A DNA stretch of 64,000 nucleotides, taken from assembly GCA_964398055.1 (NCBI GenBank), contig CAYNLK010000022.1, positions 42,005-106,004 of the forward strand, in the 5' to 3' direction. The notes under the pieces were generated by a model, which had not been told where the DNA came from, ran no database searches, and saw only the letters and a list, made by a program, of their open reading frames with translations. The position numbers and the translations under genes are program-made. This stretch comes from CAYNLK01 sp964398055. Its GTDB lineage: Bacteria > Chloroflexota > Anaerolineae > 4572-78 > J111. Numbering within the stretch: position 1 is the first letter of the stretch; each line of letters opens with the position of its first letter. This document shows positions 34,585-41,879 of this stretch, one piece after another.

Positions 34585-35439
34585 CTAATCCAAGATTTTA
34601 AGGAGTTCTTCGTACTCCTCGTCTTTCATGGTGAAATAATTTTCCCGGGTGGGGAAAGCTTTGGTGCTGACTTCCTGCACATATTGCCTGAGGCCATCGA
34701 GGATGACTTTGCCGGCCTCGCCAAAAACCTTGGCCATGCGGGGTTTGAACTTGGGGTACAGGCCAAACATGTCGTGATAGATCAACAATTGGCCGTGGGC
34801 GTCGGTGCCGGAACCCAGGCTGATGATAAAACAGTTCTCAGCCCGTTCGGTGATGAGCTTGCAAATGCGGTCCGGCACCATTTCCAGAAGAATAGCGAAC
34901 GCCCCCGCTTCTTCCAGCGCCTTGGCGTCGTCGATGATTTTTTTGGCCTGCCAGGCGCTTTTCCCCTGGACGCGAAAACCGCCCTGGGCGCTGACGCTTT
35001 GCGGCGTGAGGCCCAAATGGCCCATCGCCGGGATGCCCGCCCTGACAATCCCGGCCAGCCGGTCAGCCATCTCGACGCCGCCTTCCAGCTTGATGGCGTC
35101 GCAACCGGCTTCGGCCATAAAGCGACCGGCGTTGCGAATGGCGCTTTCCACGCTGGGTTGGTAAGTCATGTAGGGCATATCGCCGATCAACCAGACATTC
35201 GGCGCACCTCGCCGCACGGCCTGGGCATGGCGGATCATATCCTCCATGGTCACGGGCAAGGTGCTGGTATAGCCGAGCATGGTCATCCCCAGGCTGTCAC
35301 CGACCAGGATCATATCGATCCCGGCTTCATCTTGAAAACAGGCTGTGGGGTAGTCGTAGCAGGTCAACATGGTGATGGGTTGGTCGTTGGTGACCTTATC
35401 AAAGAGATCGGGTAAAGTTACCTTCTTACGGTCAGACAT
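34585..35439 (-). CDS. panB: 3-methyl-2-oxobutanoate hydroxymethyltransferase
   Basis: Ketopantoate synthesis step of pantothenate/CoA biosynthesis, using methylene-tetrahydrofolate. Signatures: MLTCYDYPTACFQDEAGIDM, VGDSLGMTMLGY (metal Asp), AGCDAIKLEGG, MGHLGLTPQSV and LLEMVPDRI (catalytic Glu). The 284-residue length is normal. The usual GAGxxxDGQVLVxHD motif reads GSGTDAHGQLLIYHD. Monocistronic, divergent from the SDR gene across 174 bp. Confidence 0.95.
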   Translation of the reverse strand: MSDRKKVTLPDLFDKVTNDQPITMLTCYDYPTACFQDEAGIDMILVGDSLGMTMLGYTSTLPVTMEDMIRHAQAVRRGAPNVWLIGDMPYMTYQPSVESAIRNAGRFMAEAGCDAIKLEGGVEMADRLAGIVRAGIPAMGHLGLTPQSVSAQGGFRVQGKSAWQAKKIIDDAKALEEAGAFAILLEMVPDRICKLITERAENCFIISLGSGTDAHGQLLIYHDMFGLYPKFKPRMAKVFGEAGKVILDGLRQYVQEVSTKAFPTRENYFTMKDEEYEELLKILD

Positions 35440-35575
35440 TTATAACCTCCATTGACTTAGATACCTTCCATCTTATCGCTATTTACCAATTTCGTAAAAT
35501 CTCACCAGGTGGAGCCAGCGACCTTGGCTTGAATAATAGGCATTATACCGATTTAAATCTTTTGTAGTTTGACCA

Positions 35576-35581
35576 TATAAT
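35576..35581 (+). promoter_or_regulatory. Probable -10 element for the SDR gene
   Basis: Perfect TATAAT, 33 bp before the start codon, with only a weak TTAAAT 17 bp upstream as -35. Confidence 0.4.
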
Positions 35582-35613
35582 TCAGAGTAGAATTCTTTTT
35601 TAAGGGGAACTCG

Positions 35614-36318
35614 ATGACGATAAAAAAAGTTGCAATTGTAACAGCCGCGGGCCGCGGCATGGGCGCGGCGATAGCCAAAGAATTGGCGGCTGCTGGCTAC
35701 GAACTGGCTCTTATGTCACCCTCAGGGGCAGCGGAGGAGTTGGCCCAATCACTCGGCGGTCTGGGGCTGACGGGTTCGGTTACCAATCCGGCCGATTTAC
35801 AGAGGCTGGTCGATCAAACTATGCAGCAGTATGGGCGAATTGACGCCGTGGTCAACCATACCGGCCATCCACCCAAGGGCAACCTGCTGGCGATTCCCGA
35901 CGAAGATTGGCACACAGGTTTGGATCTGGTGATGTTGAATGTGGTCCGGATGGCCCGTTTAGTCACGCCCATTATGCAAGCGCAGGGCGGCGGGGCCATC
36001 GTCAACATTTCCACCTTTGCCGTATTCGAGCCGGAAGCCACCTTTCCCGTCTCGGCGACTATGCGGGCCGCTCTGGCCGGTTTCACCAAGCTTTACGCCG
36101 ACCAATACGCCGCCGATAATATCCGCATGAACAATGTCTTACCCGGTTTTGTTGATAGTTTGCCGGAAGTCGAAGAACGGCGTCACCGCATCCCGATGGG
36201 GCGCTATGGCACCGTCGCCGAAATTGCCCAAACCGTCCGCTTTCTGCTGTCAGCCGAGGCTGGTTATATCACCGGGCAGAATATTCGCGTCGACGGCGGC
36301 TTGACCCGGTCGGTCTAG
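35614..36318 (+). CDS. Atypical short-chain dehydrogenase/reductase lacking YxxxK
   Basis: Rossmann-fold SDR of 234 residues: cofactor loop VTAAGRGMGAAIA, VVNHTGH, catalytic-region INVSTF-like stretch NISTFAVFEPE, and C-terminal GYITGQNIRVDGG. Where classical SDRs have Tyr-x-x-x-Lys, this protein reads SATMR (Ser and Arg), with Phe just before (FPVSATMRAAL). A divergent SDR group with an EPE...FPVS segment is known, so this is probably a real subfamily. Ordinary ketoreductase chemistry is doubtful. Substrate unknown. Confidence 0.9.
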   Translation: MTIKKVAIVTAAGRGMGAAIAKELAAAGYELALMSPSGAAEELAQSLGGLGLTGSVTNPADLQRLVDQTMQQYGRIDAVVNHTGHPPKGNLLAIPDEDWHTGLDLVMLNVVRMARLVTPIMQAQGGGAIVNISTFAVFEPEATFPVSATMRAALAGFTKLYADQYAADNIRMNNVLPGFVDSLPEVEERRHRIPMGRYGTVAEIAQTVRFLLSAEAGYITGQNIRVDGGLTRSV

Positions 36319-36472
36319 ATACCCTCACCGACTTTAGACCAGTTTAGAATACTGGTAAACAGCCAGGGCCATACCCAAATCCTCCTCAGCCGTCCACAAT
36401 TTGTCTTACCAAAGCTGGAAGTTTTAGTGTGCGGTCAACATAGACCAGGAACGGACCTAAGTCAAGCAGTCG

Positions 36473-38248
36473 TCATTTGGCTGCCGGTCCAATGGGCACC
36501 GGCCCCAGCCGGCGGTAGTTGAGGGCCACCAGGGTCAAGTCGATGATATCGACCTTTCCATCGGCGTTGAGGTCGGCCAGCGAGTCGCTCTGGCCGTAGC
36601 GGTTACCTACCAGGGCCAGATCGAAAATATCGATCCTCTGGTCGGCGGTAACGTCGCCGGCCGGCAGCGTGGTGACGCCCAGATCGGTTTGGGCCAAATT
36701 CGCCTGGCCGGCCAGGTAACCTGGCTGTTGAGCCCGGAGACATTGATAGCGGTGGGTGGCGGGCAATACAATTTCAAAAGCGCCGTCGGCGGCCGTAACC
36801 GCCACCGGAGCGCCGAAACTGGCCGCCTCGCAAGCAGACTCGCTCAACTGGAGCAAGGTCCCCCCGTGATCCGTCCGGCCCTGTAGCAGGATGGTCCCGG
36901 CGATGGTCACGGTTTCGTCCCCTGTCAGCCGTTGCAGCGCAGCCGTCGGGTCGATCCGGGGGATTACTCGACCATTTCGACCATCGGTAACCAGTTTGCC
37001 GGTTTTTTTGAGGACGGTTTCAATCTCCGTTGGGGTCAGCTCGGGCCGGGCCTCCAGCAGCAGCGCGGCCACACCGGTAGCATAAGCGGTCGACATGGAG
37101 GTGCCGGATTGGATGCTTTGCCCGCCGCCCAAACGGGTCGAGGTCACCTGTACGCCCGGAGCCAGCAGGGCGAGCGCCGAACTGCTGTTGCTGGAACAGG
37201 TGATTTGGTCGGTCGCGGTGGTGGTATCGACACAGGTCGGCCAGGTGAACGAGCCGATAGCGGTGTTGTAGACGTTCCCCACCGCCAGCACGCCCGACAC
37301 GCAGGCCGGAGCCATAAGCTGGTTCGTCAGGCCGCGATTACCGGCCGCAGCAAAGATGGTGATGCCGGCCTGCCGGGCCGCGGCCACGGCTGTGGTATAA
37401 AGCCGGGTATTGGCGTCAGTCTCATCACAAACACCTTCATAACTGCCCCCACCCAGGCTCAAGTTCATCACTTTAACGTTTAAACCAGCCTGATTGGCCA
37501 CCACCCAATCGATCCCGGCAATCACATCGGAGGTGTAGCCGGTTCCGCTGCGGCTCAACACCCGCACGGCGACCAGCCCGACCCCTGGGGCTAGGCCGGG
37601 CGGACTGGTTTGACCCCGGCTGGCAATAATCCCGGCCACGTGGCTGCCGTGGCCATTCTCATCCTGAGCCGACTCGCTTTCGACGGTCCGGCCCGGAGGA
37701 CAAGCCCCGTCGCGATCAAAACAATGTTGGACAATGACCCGCTCGGCCAAATCAACGTGGGCGGTATCGACCCCACTATCGAGGATAGCCACATTCACCC
37801 CGGCGCCGGTGAAAATCAGCCCCAACCCGGTAGTTGCATAATCGTAAAGCAGAGCTGGCTCGGCACTTTGGGCGGTGACGGGCAAATCGAGGTCAACTGC
37901 GACCACGTCCGGGTTAGCCAACAGAGTCTCCAGACCCTCAACCGTCACCTCACCGACCAGGCCGGGCAGAGTCTCATAGCGGTGAATAACCGTGAAATCC
38001 TCTGCCGCTAACTCCTGCAAAATATCGTCCTGAGTTTGGGCGATTTGGTCAGCCTGAGCCGCCGCCCGCAGCCCAACCAGCGGCGGCTGCAGCGCCACCA
38101 CCACCCGCGCCGCTCCATCCTCCGCCAGAGCCGCCGCCAGATCAGGCGGCGGCAGCGGAGTTTGAGCCTGCACCGGCCGGGAAACTGGATCGAACACGCC
38201 CCCAACTGCCAGCACCAGCAGGCATAGCCAGCCAAGCGCCTTCTTCAT
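36473..38248 (-). CDS. Secreted subtilisin-like protease with C-terminal dockerin
   Basis: Protein of 591 residues. Signal peptide (1-29), an inhibitor-I9-like propeptide (about 48-121), then the S8 catalytic domain with Asp157 (VAILDSGVDTAH), His200 (NGHGSHVAG), Asn304 (AAGNRG) and Ser384 (SGTSMSTAYATG); all catalytic residues are present. Residues about 447-525 form a carboxypeptidase-regulatory-like beta-domain (LLQGRTDHGG). A type I-like dockerin occupies 530-577 with two calcium loops (DVTADQRIDIFD and DLNADGKVDIID). Start overlaps the cohesin-TPR stop by four bases. The dockerin suggests docking onto a cohesin, several of which are encoded alongside. Confidence 0.93.
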   Translation of the reverse strand: MKKALGWLCLLVLAVGGVFDPVSRPVQAQTPLPPPDLAAALAEDGAARVVVALQPPLVGLRAAAQADQIAQTQDDILQELAAEDFTVIHRYETLPGLVGEVTVEGLETLLANPDVVAVDLDLPVTAQSAEPALLYDYATTGLGLIFTGAGVNVAILDSGVDTAHVDLAERVIVQHCFDRDGACPPGRTVESESAQDENGHGSHVAGIIASRGQTSPPGLAPGVGLVAVRVLSRSGTGYTSDVIAGIDWVVANQAGLNVKVMNLSLGGGSYEGVCDETDANTRLYTTAVAAARQAGITIFAAAGNRGLTNQLMAPACVSGVLAVGNVYNTAIGSFTWPTCVDTTTATDQITCSSNSSSALALLAPGVQVTSTRLGGGQSIQSGTSMSTAYATGVAALLLEARPELTPTEIETVLKKTGKLVTDGRNGRVIPRIDPTAALQRLTGDETVTIAGTILLQGRTDHGGTLLQLSESACEAASFGAPVAVTAADGAFEIVLPATHRYQCLRAQQPGYLAGQANLAQTDLGVTTLPAGDVTADQRIDIFDLALVGNRYGQSDSLADLNADGKVDIIDLTLVALNYRRLGPVPIGPAAK

Positions 38249-39189
38249 CGCTGCAACTCCCGCCGGGCGACCTCATTGTCAGGATCGAGCGTCAAGACCC
38301 GTTGAAAACAGATCGTCCGCTCCATCTCCTGCTGAGCCACTAACCCCTTGCCTAACCAGGCCTCGACGTTGCCAGGATCCAGCTCAATGGCCTGGCTAAA
38401 CAGCTCGTAAGCGCCGGGCATATTGCCCTGCTCCAATAGCCGGTTAGCCTGCCGGGTGAGCAGACCGGCCGATTTGGCAACGGAATCGGCCTGGTCGGGT
38501 CGAGGACGGGCTGAAACTGAGATCGGCTCTAGCGGGACCGGCTCGGCCTGCCGCAGCCGAAGCCTGACCAACCAGACGCCCAGCCCGACCAAAATGATCA
38601 GCAAGCCGAGGCTAAGCCACCACCCCCGGGCCGGCCCGGTTGAGATTGCTGATGCAGATGAGACGGTGGAAGTAAAATCATCACTCAATTGGAAATCCTC
38701 GGCCACCACCGGCACGGGTTGGGATGCCGACGAAACCAACTGAACGTTGCTCACTTCAACTGTAAATGGGCCATCACCCAATATTTCAAAAACAACGGTG
38801 GCCAGAACACCCTGGCCAGAGATTGGGGCAGCCGGCCGGAGCAGGGTAAAAACAAATTCAATGACGCCGGCGGCGGGGTCAACTCGATTGGTGGCCACAA
38901 AGCGGTCGTCAAAGGCCAGGAGAGGGCCGGGCGCAATCTGCACGCCTGCCAGGCGGGGGTTATCATCCCGCACCCGCAGTTGCGCGGGATCATAGCGGAG
39001 CTGGAGTTCGGCGCCGTACAGGTCGGCCACATCGGCCAGCTCGACGTTGACTACCAGCAGTTTTTCATCCTGAAGCGGCACATTTTGCAAGTAGAGACGG
39101 GTGGGACCTTCGGCTTGCACCGGCCGAACAGCCAGGAACAATGACAGGATCAGCCAAAGCAAGGTGATGATTTTGACGGTGAAGGTCAT
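38245..39189 (-). CDS. Cohesin-transmembrane-TPR protein
   Basis: From ATG 39189 about 314 residues. Signal peptide, a cohesin-like domain (about 30-160: LYGAELQLRYDPAQLRVRD, ISGQGVLATVVFEIL), one transmembrane helix (about 191-209: WLSLGLLIILVGLGVWLV) followed by Arg-rich stop-transfer, and a C-terminal TPR region (AYELFSQAIELDPGNVEAWLGKG, seen as SQAIELDPGN and RVLTLDPDN). Predicted topology: cohesin outside, TPR in the cytosol. It could anchor dockerin proteins and link them to cytosolic partners (inference). A TTG start at 39207 would run into a repeat. Coupled to the subtilase by a four-base overlap. Confidence 0.88.
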   Translation of the reverse strand: MTFTVKIITLLWLILSLFLAVRPVQAEGPTRLYLQNVPLQDEKLLVVNVELADVADLYGAELQLRYDPAQLRVRDDNPRLAGVQIAPGPLLAFDDRFVATNRVDPAAGVIEFVFTLLRPAAPISGQGVLATVVFEILGDGPFTVEVSNVQLVSSASQPVPVVAEDFQLSDDFTSTVSSASAISTGPARGWWLSLGLLIILVGLGVWLVRLRLRQAEPVPLEPISVSARPRPDQADSVAKSAGLLTRQANRLLEQGNMPGAYELFSQAIELDPGNVEAWLGKGLVAQQEMERTICFQRVLTLDPDNEVARRELQR

Positions 39190-39209
39190 ACTTGGCGCCT
39201 TGTTCAAAG

Positions 39210-39257
39210 AGGTGACCGGCCCTTATAAAGTGCCGGTCACCAAAAGGGTCGGTCACC
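39210..39257. repeat. REP-like GGTGACCGGC palindrome, three half-sites
   Basis: AGGTGACCGGCCCTT (39210-39224), AAGTGCCGGTCACC (39228-39241) and a third copy GGGTCGGTCACCT (39245-39257). Same family as 14088-14148. It sits between two genes of the cohesin cluster, with the PGRP gene stop 10 bp away. Confidence 0.7.
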
Positions 39258-39266
39258 TGGGTAAGA

Positions 39267-41792
39267 TTATTGCCAGGTCACCAGCGGCCCCTGCTGCTGG
39301 TAATTGCTGGCGGCCAGGGCCAGATCGAAGATGTCAACCCGGCCGTCGGCGTTGAGGTCGGCCAGCGGGTCAACGCCCCGATATTTGGTAGCGATATAGG
39401 CCAGATCGAGAATGTTGATGACATCATCGCCGTTGATATCACCGGCTAACAAAGTCACCACTCCCAACCCGGCGGCTTGGGCGGCGTCCAACGGCCCGGT
39501 TTGCGCCGAGAGATACCCCGGAAATTCAAAGGTCAGCGCGCCGCCGGCCGCAATCGAGAAAGAGCCGTCGGACGCGGTCAGAGTTTGAGCGCCGGTGGAA
39601 CTGGTTACCACAATGCCGCCGTGATCGGTTCGGCCTTGCAGCGCCACCTGCCCTGAGATAACCGCACAGTCGCCCAAGACTTCAATAGTACCATTTTGGG
39701 GCGTAAAGTCAATAACCTGACCCATATTGTCCACCAGGATGACATTCTCCAGGTTAATCGCGGCAACGCCAACCGCCTGGGGCTGCCAATCAAGGCCGAT
39801 GATGTTGGCGTCGCCGTCGATGCGCTGGCCGCCAAACAAGGTCGCCGCAAATACCACCCGTCCAGCCGCAACATCGACGCTATTTTGGGCAATGAAGCCG
39901 CCGGCAAAGGCGTTGCCCACCCGCACCTGCACCCCTTCGCGGGCCGGGTCGGCGTCGATGATTTGGACCACTGCCGGATTATAGGTGAGTTCCAGTTGGA
40001 GGGCCGATAGGCCCTCGACATTCTCGATGTTGACCTCACTTGAGCCGGGCTGGTCGCACAGGGTCAGGGTTGGCGGTTCCACTTTGAGTACGGCCCCATC
40101 CGGTTCGACCGTGGGCGTTGGGGTGGGCGTGTTGGTGGGAGTTGGGGTAGGCGTTTGTGGTGTGGTCGTTGGCATTGGGGTAGGGGTGAAGGTGGGCGTC
40201 GGTGTGACCTCAGCGCCATCAACCCGCACCGTGGCCGAGGCCATACAGGGCAGGAAGCGTTGGCCGGTTGGGTCGGCGGCGGTAAAATTGAACTCGTAGA
40301 GGCCCGGCAAGCCGGTATTCCGGTAGACGCCGTCGTATTCACCCGCCCGGTCAACCAGCCCGAAGCCAGTAGATGCCTGAGCAGCCACCGGCTGGCGGGT
40401 AATCTGGGCAGTCACGTTGGCTCCAACCAGCGGCGTGCCCCGCTGATCGGCCAGCCTGACCGTCACATTGATCGTGTCGCCCACGTTGTAAAACTCCCGG
40501 TCAAAGATAACGCCGGTGATCTGGCAGGCCGGCAGTTCGCAGGCAATCCGGTCGGCCACCTCGGCGCGCAAATCGGGCAGCCGGTTGTAGAGATTATCGC
40601 CGGGTGAGCTGGTCCAACTGACATCTCGCCCTCCGGCAATCACCGAAACATTGCTCAAGCGGTTGTAATCGGCCGTACTGAACGGGTCGATGCCTTTTTG
40701 GGCCAGCTTCCAGGCCATCAACTCGACCGCGCTGGTCAGCATCTCCGGGCTGGGTTCGGCGATGGTCAGGCGGGGATCATCGCAATTGCCGTAGCAGCCC
40801 AAAAAGCCAATAGCCATTGAGCCAAGATTGCGGCCATCGTGAATCCCAACCACATCATCACCGCCGGCCCGGCCCTCGTAAATCATGCCGTTGGGGTCGA
40901 TCAGGAAATTGTAACCGACATCACCCCACCGCAGAATATTGGCATGATAGTTCCAAACCGAACGGACCCAGCCGGCCCAATCTTGATACGGGCCAACGGT
41001 GTTGGGCGTTTCGGCCTGGTGAATGACGATATGGGTAACCGACCGGTAGACCGGGGGGCGGCGGGGGCTGGACTGCCCATCGGGGCAGCCCCAACCGGTA
41101 CGGCTCACAACCGGGGGCTTGGTTACCGGGCAGACGTTGGCAGTTGAGCTAATCCCGGCCATCTGGCCGGCAATTTCGCCGTCGGTTGGCCCCTGGCTGG
41201 TATCACTGAAGGCCAGGAAAAGCCGCTCCAGCCGCGGCGACAGGCCCGGCGCGGCGCTGTGCAGGGTCACTCGAAATTGCAGGGCGGCCTGGTCGCTGCC
41301 CACCCAGATCAAGTTACCGCTGTGCAGATTGTCGCGGACCGGATAATACGCCTCCGGATTGGCCAGCCAGTCGCTCCAGGAAGCGCCGCCGTCAAGGCTC
41401 AGGCGAGTTTCCAGAACCAGTTCCGTGTCCGCCGGAACGTCGCTGCCCCAGAGCGGCACAATGTCGGTGGTGAAAGGTAGGGGTGAATGGATCACTCCAG
41501 AGGTGTAACTGCCTTCAACGTGATCGACCGGCAGGGTGAGGCCGGCTGCCGTCGCCGCCAAACCTTCGACCTGGCCGTTATCGGCAAAATAAGCGGCCTC
41601 CAGAGTCATCTCGTGAGATTGGATGGCAACGGACGTGATTTGGCTCACCCCGGCCAAAGTGGGTTGCTCAGACGAGCCGGCCGCCAGGCTATCGGCCTGA
41701 GTCAAAGCCGTTACACCCACCCCCAGAGTTAAGATGAACAGGCCACTGATCAGCCATTTCTTGGAATAAGTAGATAATAGTTTCTGCATCAT
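39267..41792 (-). CDS. PGRP-Ig-cohesin-dockerin surface protein
   Basis: Secreted protein of 841 residues. Signal peptide (1-38); beta-domain of unknown type (about 55-200); PGRP/amidase-2 domain (about 220-418); Ig-like domain (423-525, CQITGVIFDREFYNVGDT); Pro/Thr linker (528-565); cohesin-like domain (567-705, LSALQLELTYNPAVVQIID); carboxypeptidase-regulatory-like module (709-780, VALQGRTDHGG); dockerin (783-832, DINGDDVINILD and DLNADGRVDIFD). In the PGRP domain the first zinc ligand His258 (VIHQ) is present. The second position is Gly388 (AGGRDV where GHRDV is usual) and the third is Ser396 (TSSPGD where TxCPGD is usual). It is probably a peptidoglycan-binding, non-catalytic domain. Confidence 0.9.
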   Translation of the reverse strand: MMQKLLSTYSKKWLISGLFILTLGVGVTALTQADSLAAGSSEQPTLAGVSQITSVAIQSHEMTLEAAYFADNGQVEGLAATAAGLTLPVDHVEGSYTSGVIHSPLPFTTDIVPLWGSDVPADTELVLETRLSLDGGASWSDWLANPEAYYPVRDNLHSGNLIWVGSDQAALQFRVTLHSAAPGLSPRLERLFLAFSDTSQGPTDGEIAGQMAGISSTANVCPVTKPPVVSRTGWGCPDGQSSPRRPPVYRSVTHIVIHQAETPNTVGPYQDWAGWVRSVWNYHANILRWGDVGYNFLIDPNGMIYEGRAGGDDVVGIHDGRNLGSMAIGFLGCYGNCDDPRLTIAEPSPEMLTSAVELMAWKLAQKGIDPFSTADYNRLSNVSVIAGGRDVSWTSSPGDNLYNRLPDLRAEVADRIACELPACQITGVIFDREFYNVGDTINVTVRLADQRGTPLVGANVTAQITRQPVAAQASTGFGLVDRAGEYDGVYRNTGLPGLYEFNFTAADPTGQRFLPCMASATVRVDGAEVTPTPTFTPTPMPTTTPQTPTPTPTNTPTPTPTVEPDGAVLKVEPPTLTLCDQPGSSEVNIENVEGLSALQLELTYNPAVVQIIDADPAREGVQVRVGNAFAGGFIAQNSVDVAAGRVVFAATLFGGQRIDGDANIIGLDWQPQAVGVAAINLENVILVDNMGQVIDFTPQNGTIEVLGDCAVISGQVALQGRTDHGGIVVTSSTGAQTLTASDGSFSIAAGGALTFEFPGYLSAQTGPLDAAQAAGLGVVTLLAGDINGDDVINILDLAYIATKYRGVDPLADLNADGRVDIFDLALAASNYQQQGPLVTWQ

Positions 41793-41847
41793 CCAACTCC
41801 CTGTGTCGTATTAAGGATGTTTCAGAATTTATATTCGGCCAAACGTA

Positions 41848-41879
41848 CTGTGTGTTGCGTATTGCGTGTTACGTACTCC
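41848..41879. repeat. Degenerate TGCGTATTGCGTGTTACG repeat
   Basis: Short run of GTGTTGCGTATTGCGTGTT-like octamers between two cohesin genes. Same class as 44781-44902 and 62643-62680. Confidence 0.6.

Noticed and set aside
40074..40210. Tandem repeats in Pro/Thr linkers as a CRISPR or satellite
   Set aside because: Units are short codon repeats within coding sequence and have no spacers; no CRISPR array is present in the window.
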